Shown: one piece after another, positions 6,897 to 14,022 of the stretch | Layout of the letters: the number at the start of each line of letters is the position of its first letter | How positions within the stretch are numbered: the first letter of the stretch is position 1 | Origin: an uncultured Eubacteriales bacterium | GTDB lineage: Bacteria > Bacillota > Clostridia > Oscillospirales > CAG-272 | Length of the DNA: 14,022 nucleotides | Direction of reading: 5' to 3' | Assembly (NCBI GenBank): GCA_900554225.1 | Contig: USGH01000037.1 | Span: 1-14,022, forward strand | Made by a program: the position numbers and the translations under genes | Notes under the pieces: model-generated | What the model saw: only the letters and a program-made list of their open reading frames with translations | Told to the model about the DNA's origin: nothing | Database searches by the model: none

Positions 6897-7529
6897 ATGT
6901 CTATTTGTCAAACCATCTCTGAAAAGGTGCAGGCAGGTCGTGCAAAGGAAGTCGTCGCGCTTGTCACCGAAGCACTTGCCGATGGGATCGCGCCGGAGAC
7001 CATTCTCAACGAGGGACTTGTCACCGGTATGAACATCATCGGTGAAAAATTCAAGAACAACGAGGTATTCGTCCCGGAAATCCTTGTTGCCGCACGGGCG
7101 ATGAACAGGGGGATGCAGACCTTGAAGCCTGCTCTGACCAGAGAAGGGATCGAGCCGATCGGAAAAGCCGTGATCTGTACCGTCAAGGGCGATATGCACG
7201 ACATCGGCAAGAATCTCGTGAAGATCATGATCGAGGGGCAGGGAATCGAATGTATCGATCTTGGTGTAGACGTGGATCCCGCCCGCGTTGTGGAGACGGT
7301 TCGCGATAACGACGTACAGATTGTCTGCCTCTCAGCGCTTCTCACGACCACCATGTACGGACAGAAGGACGTAATCGACGCACTGCGGGAAGCCGGCCTG
7401 CGCGACAAGGTGAAGGTCATGGTCGGCGGCGCGCCGGTCACGCAGGCATTCGCGGATGAGATCGGCGCGGATTGCTACACCCTCGATGCTGCCTCCGCTG
7501 CACAGGCCGCCAGAGCATTCTTCAACTGA
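6897..7529 (+). CDS. Corrinoid protein of a methyltransferase system (MtbC/MttC type)
   Basis: A 210-residue carrier protein that holds a corrinoid cofactor and shuttles a methyl group between two methyltransferases. Residues 1-88 form the helical B12-binding cap domain (EILVAARAMNRGM near 61-73 is typical). The cobalamin-binding Rossmann domain follows from about residue 90, with the signature D99-M-H101-D-I-G104, where H101 supplies the lower cobalt ligand, then SALLTTTM and VMVGGAPVTQAFADEIGAD. Length and motifs match the MttC/MtbC/MtaC-like family of bacterial and archaeal methyl transfer systems. It is the first gene after a strong promoter, with AAAGGAAA upstream. It heads an operon whose next gene, 24 bases on, is a MtaA-like methyltransferase. 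The methyl donor cannot be told from this protein. Confidence 0.95.
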   Translation: MSICQTISEKVQAGRAKEVVALVTEALADGIAPETILNEGLVTGMNIIGEKFKNNEVFVPEILVAARAMNRGMQTLKPALTREGIEPIGKAVICTVKGDMHDIGKNLVKIMIEGQGIECIDLGVDVDPARVVETVRDNDVQIVCLSALLTTTMYGQKDVIDALREAGLRDKVKVMVGGAPVTQAFADEIGADCYTLDAASAAQAARAFFN

Positions 7530-7553
7530 CGCATCCCACAGGAGGAAATCCAT

Positions 7554-8555
7554 ATGTCTACCAATCGCTGGATCGATCGGCTGCCGGCGCTTCACAAGCC
7601 CATGCCGATTCTGTCCTTTCCCTCCGCCTCCCACATGGGGGTGAGCGTATACAATCTGACGCACGATGCCGCCGTACAGACCGAGGGGATCGTCCGGGTC
7701 GCCATGGAAACCGATGCCGCAGCCGCTGTCACCATGATGGATCTTTCCGTAGAGGCGGAGGCGTTTGGCTGCACCCTGCATACTGCGGAAAATGAGGTTC
7801 CCACCGTTGTCGGTGCGCTTGTTACCGATGAGGACGAAGCGGAAGCACTGTCCATCCCAACCGTGGGCGATGCACGCACGGGACTGTATATCGAAGCCGC
7901 CCAAAACGCCAAAGCACGTATTACAGATCGTCCGGTGCTTGCCGGGGTGATCGGTCCGTTCTCCCTTGCGGGTCGTCTGATGGATGTCACCGAAGCGTTG
8001 GCAAACTGCATCTGCGATCCCGATTTCGTTCATGCCGTGCTGCGCAAAACCACACCGTTTCTCATCGCGTATGCCCGTGCCTATAGGGAGGCTGGACTCG
8101 ACGGGATGATCATAGCAGAACCGCTGTCCGGACTGCTTTCTCCCGCGCTGGAGGAGGAGTTTGCCGCTCCCTTTGTTCGTGAGGTCATTGCAGCCGTGCA
8201 GGACGACAGCTTTGCCGTGATCTACCACAACTGCGGCCCGAATACGCCGAAGATGATCCCGTCCCTCTCGTCCAACGGGGCTGCCGCATACCATTTTGGA
8301 GATGCCGTACAGCTTACCGACCTGCTTGCCGGTATGCCTGCGGATCGTCCCGTGATGGGCAACATTTCTCCGTCCGCTCAATTCCTTGGCGGTACGCCCG
8401 ACAGCATGACAATCGCTGTCCGAGAATTGCTTGGGAAATGCGCCGGGTATAAAAATTTCGTACTGTCCTCCGGCTGCGACATTCCGCCTGCTTCCTCATG
8501 GGACAACATTCGCGCCTTCTTTGCTGCCAGTGCAGATTTTTATGACAATCACTGA
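7554..8555 (+). CDS. MtaA-like methylcobamide methyltransferase (UroD fold)
   Basis: A 333-residue protein of the uroporphyrinogen-decarboxylase superfamily, MtaA/CmuA branch. It is expected to move the methyl group from the methylated corrinoid protein to an acceptor thiol (coenzyme M in methanogens); in this bacterium the acceptor is unknown. Seen: the zinc site H225-X-C227 (YHNCG) and C308 (SSGCDIPP), in the order and spacing typical of MtaA; GVIGPFSLAGRLMD near the middle; and GNISPSAQFLGGTPDSM before the last ligand. The zinc site argues for a thiol-activating methyltransferase and against true uroporphyrinogen decarboxylase, as does the operon. AGGAGG lies eight bases before the ATG. 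It is the only one of the three UroD-fold proteins in this operon with an intact reading frame. Confidence 0.92.
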   Translation: MSTNRWIDRLPALHKPMPILSFPSASHMGVSVYNLTHDAAVQTEGIVRVAMETDAAAAVTMMDLSVEAEAFGCTLHTAENEVPTVVGALVTDEDEAEALSIPTVGDARTGLYIEAAQNAKARITDRPVLAGVIGPFSLAGRLMDVTEALANCICDPDFVHAVLRKTTPFLIAYARAYREAGLDGMIIAEPLSGLLSPALEEEFAAPFVREVIAAVQDDSFAVIYHNCGPNTPKMIPSLSSNGAAAYHFGDAVQLTDLLAGMPADRPVMGNISPSAQFLGGTPDSMTIAVRELLGKCAGYKNFVLSSGCDIPPASSWDNIRAFFAASADFYDNH

Positions 8556-8579
8556 GAATGCTCTGTGGCGAGGTATATT

Positions 8580-9639
8580 ATGATGGAAATGACTGCTTCC
8601 GAACGGTTTTGCGCGTATTTGTCCGGTGCGCCTGTGGATCGTGCGCCTGTTATCGAATGGGCACCGTGGGGGAATCTGTCGGTAGATCGCTGCATCGCCG
8701 AGGGTCTGCCGCGTGAGAATGCCCGATATGAGGCACTGCAGGCGTATTTCGGACTGGACAGGATCCTCCAGACCAGTGTTACCGCCAAAACCGCTGAAAC
8801 ACCACAGCCGTCCGCCTTTGGACTGGGGATCATGGGAGGATGAGGAGGACTACGTGAACACCATCCTTCCGACCTTGTTCCCGGATCCCGCGCGTATTCT
8901 GCCCGATGCGCACCTTGACGATCTACACAGAACCCACGACCGCGGCGATACGCTCCACTTTTTCACCGTGGAAGGCTTTTTCTGGTACCCGCGCACGTTG
9001 TTCGGAATTGAAAATCACCTCTACAGCTTCTACGACTATCCGGAACTCTATAAGCAGATGTGCAGCGAATATGCAGATTGGCTTATCTCTCTCTTCCGCA
9101 CCGTATTCCCACGTTTTCATTTTGACTTCATGAGCTTTGCCGAGGATATGAGCTATAACGGCGGGCCGATGATCTCGAAAGCGCAGTTTGACGAATTTCT
9201 CGCTCCCTTCTACCGCAAGGTGATCCCGGTCATCCACGAATACGGCATACCGGTGTTTATCGATTCCGACGGCGACATCACCATGGCGGTAGACTGGTAC
9301 GCTTCGGTCGGTGCGGACGGGATGTTCCCGCTGGAAAGACAGGCAGGCGTGGATGTTTCTCTGTATCTCGACAAACAGCCGGAAATGGCGTTCCTCGGTC
9401 ATTTCGACAAAATGTGTATGAAATTTGGTGCCGACGCAATGTGCGCTGAATTTGAACGGATCCTGCCGAGTATGCGGCGCGGCAAGGTCATTCCCTCCGT
9501 AGATCACCAGACACCGCCGGATGTACCGCTTGACTATTACCGCGATTATGTCCGTCTGCTCAGGGAATATGCCGCAAAAGCTACCCACACGGACGGCAAT
9601 ATCACACCCTGTCCCGTATTTCACAGGGAACATCCATAA
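8580..9639 (+). pseudogene. UroD-family methyltransferase, interrupted by a +1-base frameshift
   Basis: A UroD-superfamily protein of about 352 residues if the frame is repaired, probably a substrate-side corrinoid methyltransferase. Reading from ATG 8580 (GCGAGG upstream) gives MMEMTASERFCAYLSGAPVD and runs to TGA 8841-8843; the family then continues in the next frame from GAG 8836 (EDEEDY) to the stop at 9639. Dropping one G from GGG (8834-8836) joins them perfectly. The second part carries FAEDMSYNGGP, FIDSDGD and a late VDHQTPP segment, and lacks the His-X-Cys zinc motif of the preceding gene. AGGAGG (8843-8848) and an in-frame GTG at 8854 could restart translation, so it might also be read as two chains of about 87 and 261 residues. 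Sequencing error, recent mutation and true split gene remain open. Confidence 0.85.
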
Positions 9640-9669
9640 GGCACACCCGGAAAGGAGCGAAAGAAACGT

Positions 9670-10790
9670 ATGACAAACCGCGAACGCGCGATGAATATAC
9701 TCCATTATAAGCCCGTTGATCGTCTGCCTGCTGTCCATTTCGGATATTGGGGAGAGCTGCTCGTGGAATGGGCGGAGCAGGGCAAGATCCCCGCAGAGCT
9801 CGCAGAGGGAAATTATGACGGCAGTCCGAAGGACATAGAATTGGATCGACGGATTGGCTGGGATTTCAACTGGTACCATACCTACGGCTCCAACAACGGA
9901 CTGTACCCCGGCTTTGAGACGAAGGTTCTGGAGGTGCTGCCGGACGGAACGCGCCGTGTCCAGAACAGCGACGGCCTCATTGAACGCTATCACCCGGGCG
10001 TGGTCTCCATTCCGCAGGAGGACGATTATCTCCTGAAGGACAGAGAAGCGTTTGAGACTTTGTATCGGCACCGGATGCAGTATACGCCGGAGAGGGTCGA
10101 TACGGCATTCTACAGCCACTTCAACGACAATGTATACGACAAGACCGATGTACCTCTGGGACTCCATCTGGGCAGCGTGCTCGGCAACATCCGCAATATC
10201 ACTTCCGTGGTCGGCATGAGCTACCCTACGACGACGATGAAGATCTGTTCGCCGACATTGTGGATTCCTATGCCGATATGCAGTACCAATGTGCGGAAGC
10301 GATCCTTGCCACCGGTGCGAAGTTCGATTTTGCCCACTATTGGGAGGACATCTGCTTCAACAGCGGTCCGCTTCTGTCGCCGGAGATCTTTGACGAGCTG
10401 TGCGCCAAGCATTACAAAAAACGGAACGATCTCTGCCATCGGTACGGGATCGACGTGATCTCCCTGGACTGCGACGGTGTGACCGAAAAGCTCCTGCCGA
10501 CATGGTTTGAAAACGGCGTCAACACCATGTTCCCGATCGAAATCGGCACATGGGGGGATCAGTTTGCCCCGGCGCGGAGAAAATTCGACCCCGGGATGCT
10601 TGGTGTAGGCGGAATGGACAAAACGGCACTGCGTAAGGATAAGGCAGCGGTCGATAGGGAGCTGGAGCGGATCCGCGAACTGGTTTCTCTCGGCGGCTTC
10701 CTTCCCTGTCCGGATCATCGTCTCATGCCCGGTACAAAATTCGAGCTGGTCCAGTATTATGCAGAAGAAATCAAAAAGATCCGCATTTGA
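9670..10790 (+). pseudogene. Second UroD-family methyltransferase, interrupted by a -1-base frameshift
   Basis: A UroD-superfamily protein of about 373 residues if repaired, a diverged relative of the gene before it: PVDRLPAVHFGYWGE against PVDRAPVIEWAPWGN, WEDICFNSGPLLSP against AEDMSYNGGPMISK, and a shared Asp-His segment near the end. The first frame is good up to GMSY (codons to 10224) and then drifts into nonsense until 10458. Family sequence continues in another frame from TAC 10227 (YDDDEDLFADIVDSYADMQ) to the stop at 10790. One extra C in CCC (10224-10226) would restore a single frame. There is no ribosome binding site before any restart codon in the second frame, so unlike its neighbour it is unlikely to yield a second chain. 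Probable role: methyl transfer from an unknown substrate to the corrinoid protein. Confidence 0.85.
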
Positions 10791-10828
10791 AAAACGGTGG
10801 ACCGATGCGGCACACAACGGACTGCGCA

Positions 10829-10857
10829 GGCATTTGCCCCATGATGCCGGTTTTTTT
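10829..10857 (+). terminator. Possible internal terminator or attenuator
   Basis: GGCAT (10829-10833) pairs with ATGCC (10844-10848), or alternatively a GGC-ATTT-GCC hairpin nests inside a longer CGGCA/TGCCG pairing; seven T follow (10851-10857). It lies in the 111-base gap before the reactivase gene. The stem is weak, so partial readthrough is likely; it could lower reactivase expression relative to the methyltransferases. No new promoter is seen after it. Confidence 0.4.
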
Positions 10858-10901
10858 ACAGAATACGGCAATCTGCGACCACGGATACGAGAGGAAGCGT
10901 C

Positions 10902-12473
10902 ATGAACGAGAATACAACGATTGTGCAAATTCCATCTGCCGCAGCCGGTATGCCGCTATCCACCTATCTGGCGGAAGCGGGGATCGTACTGCCTGCGCCA
11001 TGCGGTGGTCACGGCACCTGCGGAAAATGCCGGGTGCAGGTGCGCGCCGGGTGGTTTTATTCCCGCGGTACGGCAGCGGATTCCGGGGAGAAGCTCCCAT
11101 TGGAACCGGATGCCGATGGATATGTCCTTGCGTGTCAGGCGATTTGTTCCCCGGCAGGAGCCGAGATTGCCGTTCTGTGCTTCTCCGGCGATGGTCTGAC
11201 TGCGATCCGTATGGAGCAAGCGGTCATGGAAACGGAGAGCGCACGCCAATCGGACGGGATCGCGCTCGATATTGGCACGACGACCCTTGCAGCCGCTTGG
11301 ATCCATGGTGCAGCCGGGCAGATTCGTGCGACCGCCTCCTGTCTCAATCCCCAGCAGGCATATGGCGCGGACGTCATCAGCCGGATCGAAGCGGCAAACG
11401 CCGGGAAACTGTCCGCCATGCAGTCGTGTGTGATCGATGCCGTCCGTGATTTGATCGAGAAGCTGTCCATCGCTCCGGAAACGGTGCGGGAGCTGCACCT
11501 GATCGTAAGTGGGAACACGACCATGCTTCACCTTTTCTTCGGCGTATATCCTGAAGGGATGGGTACGGAAGCCCGCACATTTCCGGGCGATGCGCTTTGT
11601 CTCCCTGTCCGCTCCGTTACGCTTCTGCCTTCCGTATCCGCGTTTGTCGGAGGCGATGTTGCCACAGGGATGTTCTTCTGTCGCTTCGGTCACTCGGATG
11701 CTCCGGCACTCCTTCTCGATATCGGCACAAACGGCGAGATGGTTCTCGACACGGGAAGGGCAGATGGGAATCGTCTCCTTGCCGCCTCCACTGCCGCCGG
11801 TCCTGCCTTGGAGGGTGCGAATCTTTCCTGCGGAATGGGTGGCGTATCCGGCGCGGTCTCCCGTGTCGGTCTGGAGGGCGGCAGACTATTCTACGAGACG
11901 ATCGGCGACGCGCCTGCACGGGGGATCTGCGGCTGTGGGCTTGTGGATCTCTGTGCGTATTTGCGGAATGTGGAGATGGTTGATGAAACCGGGTGCCTGG
12001 ACGAAGATCCCTACACGCTCTCCGGGATACACAAAACCGCTGGCGGATACGGTGCTACAGGGCCCACTTCCGTATCGCTGACGCAGAAGGATGTGCGCGA
12101 GCTCCAGCTTGCCAAAAGTGCGATCCGCGCCGGGATGGAAGCCTTACTGGATGCTGCCGGGATGAATGTCGAAGCGTTTGTACAGGCAGGCGGCAGGGTG
12201 TATATCGCAGGCGGACTCGGGTATTATCTCTCGCCTGTCTCTGCCGCGCGTATCGGATTGCTGCCGCAGAGGATGGTGGAAATGCCGGGTTGTGTGGCCG
12301 CTGTGGGAAACAGTGCGCTTGCCGGAGCCGCTGCCGTATGTTCTGATCCGGCGGCACTCGAGCATATCTCCCGTCTTGCCCGATCTTGTGAGACCATCGA
12401 GCTGAATCGATCCGTGTGCTTCAACGAGGGGTTCATCGAGCATATGCTCTTTCCGGAATTTGCGGACGAATAA
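10902..12473 (+). CDS. Reductive activator of corrinoid protein (2Fe-2S plus ASKHA/DUF4445)
   Basis: A 523-residue ATP-dependent reactivase of the RACo/RamQ-like type. It returns corrinoid that has oxidised to Co(II) to the active Co(I) state. The N-terminal domain (about 1-92) is a plant-type [2Fe-2S] ferredoxin with C34, C40, C43 (CGGHGTCGKC) and C78. The rest is an ASKHA nucleotide-binding domain with phosphate loops LDIGTTT (122-128) and LLDIGTNGEM (271-280), plus TAAGPALEGANLSCGM and a C-terminal YIAGGLGYYL. It is about 100 residues shorter than characterised RACo (roughly 630), apparently with a reduced linker. GAGGAAG precedes the ATG. Sitting directly behind the corrinoid protein and methyltransferases, it confirms the operon as a corrinoid methyl-transfer system. 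The DUF2284 gene starts 14 bases after its stop. Confidence 0.94.
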   Translation: MNENTTIVQIPSAAAGMPLSTYLAEAGIVLPAPCGGHGTCGKCRVQVRAGWFYSRGTAADSGEKLPLEPDADGYVLACQAICSPAGAEIAVLCFSGDGLTAIRMEQAVMETESARQSDGIALDIGTTTLAAAWIHGAAGQIRATASCLNPQQAYGADVISRIEAANAGKLSAMQSCVIDAVRDLIEKLSIAPETVRELHLIVSGNTTMLHLFFGVYPEGMGTEARTFPGDALCLPVRSVTLLPSVSAFVGGDVATGMFFCRFGHSDAPALLLDIGTNGEMVLDTGRADGNRLLAASTAAGPALEGANLSCGMGGVSGAVSRVGLEGGRLFYETIGDAPARGICGCGLVDLCAYLRNVEMVDETGCLDEDPYTLSGIHKTAGGYGATGPTSVSLTQKDVRELQLAKSAIRAGMEALLDAAGMNVEAFVQAGGRVYIAGGLGYYLSPVSAARIGLLPQRMVEMPGCVAAVGNSALAGAAAVCSDPAALEHISRLARSCETIELNRSVCFNEGFIEHMLFPEFADE

Positions 12474-12487
12474 AAGGAGAGAATGCC

Positions 12488-13042
12488 ATGTCCATCGAGA
12501 CTGTACTGTATGCGCTGCAAAATGACAGCAGTATTCTCCTGCCGTATCCGATTCACGAATCCGCCTTTCTCATTCCGTCAACCATTCCGTTTTCCGCGGA
12601 GGTGCGTAAGGCATGTGAGGTGAATCTGTGCGGGATGTATGGCAAAAGCTGGACCTGTCCGCCCGGCGTAGGTCTCTGGGAGGAGTTGCGTGAACATTAC
12701 CACAGCTATGCACACGCGTTTGTGTTCACCACCGTCCATCCGCTGGAGGATTCCTACGACATAGAAGGCATGACGGAAGGACGAAAGCAGCATACCGACG
12801 CGGAACGTGCCATCGAAAAACTGCTTTTTGCGGAAGCGGAGCCGTTTGCCATCTGTGGCGCAGAGGGATGCTCCTTATGCGAAAAATGCACGTATCCGAA
12901 CGCACCGTGTCGTCATCCGGAGCTTGCGCACCACTCCATGGAGGCAACCGGGATCCATGTCGTCACGCTTGCGGCGGACTGCGGCATCCACTACCACAAC
13001 GGCGTGAATACCGTGACCTATTTTTCCATCATTTTCTGGTGA
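12488..13042 (+). CDS. DUF2284 cysteine-rich putative metal-binding protein
   Basis: A 184-residue cytoplasmic protein of the DUF2284 family, function unknown. Nine cysteines are seen: C43, C48 and C57 (CEVNLCGMYGKSWTCPPG), a dense group C123, C128, C131, C134 and C141 (CGAEGCSLCEKCTYPNAPC, followed by RHPE), and C165 (ADCGIHYHNG). The pattern suggests an iron-sulfur cluster or other metal. I chose ATG 12488 because AAAAGGAG lies at the right distance; an earlier in-frame codon at 12416 lies inside the reactivase gene. Members of this family are often found beside corrinoid methyltransferase genes, so a redox or cofactor-handling role in the same system is a fair inference, for example delivering electrons to the reactivase. 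It is the last gene before the operon terminator. Confidence 0.88.
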   Translation: MSIETVLYALQNDSSILLPYPIHESAFLIPSTIPFSAEVRKACEVNLCGMYGKSWTCPPGVGLWEELREHYHSYAHAFVFTTVHPLEDSYDIEGMTEGRKQHTDAERAIEKLLFAEAEPFAICGAEGCSLCEKCTYPNAPCRHPELAHHSMEATGIHVVTLAADCGIHYHNGVNTVTYFSIIFW

Positions 13043-13065
13043 TAGGGCAAGCCCATCTGCATGGC

Positions 13066-13160
13066 AAAAGCAGCCGTTCCCATTTTCGGGTTCGACATGT
13101 CCCCCAAAATTCCGGATGTCCAGAATGGGGGGACATATCAGTTCGGCTGCTTTTGTTTTC
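13066..13160 (+). terminator. Nested-hairpin terminator of the methyltransferase operon
   Basis: Outer arms AAAAGCAGCCG (13066-13076) and CGGCTGCTTTT (13144-13154) are followed by GTTTTC. Inside, ATGTCCCCC (13097-13105) pairs with GGGGGACAT (13128-13136), and ATTC/GAAT (13109-13112 and 13123-13126) closes a further step. It begins 24 bases after the DUF2284 stop. The T-rich tail suits the plus strand; on the minus strand the stem ends in TTTTGCC, so it may also stop the convergent CBM9 gene, though less well. The inner hairpin is unusually large for a plain terminator. Confidence 0.8.
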
Positions 13161-13193
13161 AGAAGCTGTAGTTTATGCTTTTATTTGTTGGGG

Positions 13194-14022
13194 TCAGTGC
13201 TTTTTTGCGAAGATGTAACCGGCTGCGGAAAGAACAGCGGCAATGGCGGCGATCCAAGAGGCGTCTACGGTCTTGGGGGATATAACGATAGCTTCCGCGG
13301 CAGGCGTATCCACAACCTCCGGCGTTGTTTCGGTGACGATACCCAATTCTTCCAGGGTCGGACCCTGCACAAGCTCAACGTCCGGCAGAGCAAGGGTCTT
13401 TTCCCAGTATGCGTCGCTGTCCGCGGTCACGCTCCAGAATACATAGCCATCGCGTGCGCCATCGTTATCCACATCGTCGTTGAAGGAGACGGTATAGCCG
13501 ATTTTTGCCCCGAGAGACGGTGCTTTTGTGCCAAGATACGGAACATACAATTCAACGATGTAGCCGTCTTCCGAGGTGGTTACAGCACTTTTCGCAACGG
13601 AATATACCTTTTCATTGCCGGTATAGTAGCATTCTGTACCGTCAGAGGCTTTGCAGAAATGCCAGTCGCCCGGATCGGATGAGAAAGAATCGGTTTTGGT
13701 ATTTGCTTCAGAAAACCAGAAATCCACGGAATTGCGTGCCTCCGGATCAGTTTCTGTAAGGCTTATGTCCTCTACAACGGCAAGAAGGTAGTAGCCGGTT
13801 TCATCCCATAGAATTGCTGTGTAGCCGCCGGTAATATCGTACTCATACTCTTCCGGGACTGAGATCGTTTGATGGGCGGTGTGATTCCAGATTTCATCGA
13901 TCTGTCCATCGATCACAGGTGCCACGGTTGCGTAGGCGGCTGTTGAGGTTTCACCGGTAGAGTTCGCAGAAATCGCGGCAGTCAGAGAAACTGCCATGGA
14001 CAGTGCGAAAAGAATGGAAAGC
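13194..14022 (-). CDS. Secreted CBM9-like protein with C-terminal membrane anchor, 5' end outside the window
   Basis: A surface protein with a carbohydrate-binding-module family 9 (DOMON-like) domain; a likely role is holding plant or host glycans at the cell surface. The frame stays open to the window edge, and the residues LSILFALS before the first ATG (13997) continue a hydrophobic signal peptide that would be cut near AISA-NSTGE. So the true start probably lies just beyond 14022. Counting from that ATG, the module starts at about residue 26 (APVIDGQIDEIW, the typical CBM9 opening) and runs to about 190 (VEDISLTE, NSVDFWF, YIVELYVPY). A short linker follows, with TPEVV and repeated acidic and proline residues, then a membrane helix (WIAAIAAVLSAAGYIF) and the tail AKKH at the end. 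No catalytic domain is visible. Transcription converges on the methyltransferase operon. Confidence 0.85.
   Translation of the reverse strand, partial: LSILFALSMAVSLTAAISANSTGETSTAAYATVAPVIDGQIDEIWNHTAHQTISVPEEYEYDITGGYTAILWDETGYYLLAVVEDISLTETDPEARNSVDFWFSEANTKTDSFSSDPGDWHFCKASDGTECYYTGNEKVYSVAKSAVTTSEDGYIVELYVPYLGTKAPSLGAKIGYTVSFNDDVDNDGARDGYVFWSVTADSDAYWEKTLALPDVELVQGPTLEELGIVTETTPEVVDTPAAEAIVISPKTVDASWIAAIAAVLSAAGYIFAKKH

Noticed and set aside
8826..8845. Programmed +1 frameshift like that of prfB
   Set aside because: A Shine-Dalgarno-like GGGAGG overlaps the site, but the P-site codon GGA would re-pair badly on GAT, and there is no CTT-TGA type signal. A one-base indel or reinitiation is simpler.
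7554..10790. Heme biosynthesis role (true uroporphyrinogen decarboxylase) for the UroD-fold genes
   Set aside because: The first has a methyltransferase zinc site, all three sit with a corrinoid protein and reactivase, and no other heme genes are present.
1..14022. CRISPR arrays, insertion sequences, phage genes or integration sites
   Set aside because: No regularly spaced direct repeats, transposase or integrase sequences were seen; the tRNA-Ser 3' end is not duplicated in the window as far as I can see by eye.

Overview
The window looks like chromosome of an anaerobic, moderately GC-rich Firmicute, most likely a clostridial gut or rumen organism. The evidence is strong AGGAGG-type ribosome binding sites, sigma-A type promoters with exact 17-base spacers, a tRNA gene without encoded CCA, and a gene mix of corrinoid methyl transfer, ribulokinase and oleate hydratase. 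This assignment is inference; nothing here fixes the genus.

Layout, left to right. (1) 1-1132, minus strand: the first 377 residues of an oleate hydratase, cut by the window edge. Upstream of it, on the same strand, lies a TetR-family regulator (1337-1891). Each has its own promoter, and a terminator hairpin lies between them. (2) 2102-6165, minus strand: a three-gene transcription unit reading ribulokinase (araB) -> tryptophanyl-tRNA synthetase (trpS) -> a zinc-type sugar-phosphate or polyol dehydrogenase. It has a good promoter at 6312-6340 and a terminator at 2056-2089. A tRNA synthetase between two carbohydrate genes is unusual. (3) 6411-6592, plus strand: tRNA-Ser(UGA) with its own promoter and terminator. 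(4) 6757-13154, plus strand: a corrinoid-dependent methyltransferase operon. In order it encodes a corrinoid protein, a MtaA-like zinc methyltransferase, two further uroporphyrinogen-decarboxylase-fold proteins (each interrupted by a single-base frameshift), an iron-sulfur/ASKHA corrinoid-protein reactivase, and a cysteine-rich DUF2284 protein. It ends in a large nested hairpin. (5) 13194-14022, minus strand: the end-complete but start-truncated gene of a secreted, membrane-anchored CBM9-like protein.

How the operon probably works: a methyl group from an unknown methylated substrate is moved to the cobalt of the corrinoid protein by one of the UroD-fold proteins. The MtaA-like enzyme then passes it to an acceptor through its His-X-Cys...Cys zinc site, and the reactivase re-reduces inactive Co(II). 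No pterin-binding methyltransferase (the usual tetrahydrofolate acceptor enzyme of acetogens), no MttB-type enzyme and no transporter are in the window, so substrate and acceptor are both open. This is the most interesting system here, together with the question of whether its two frameshifts are real.
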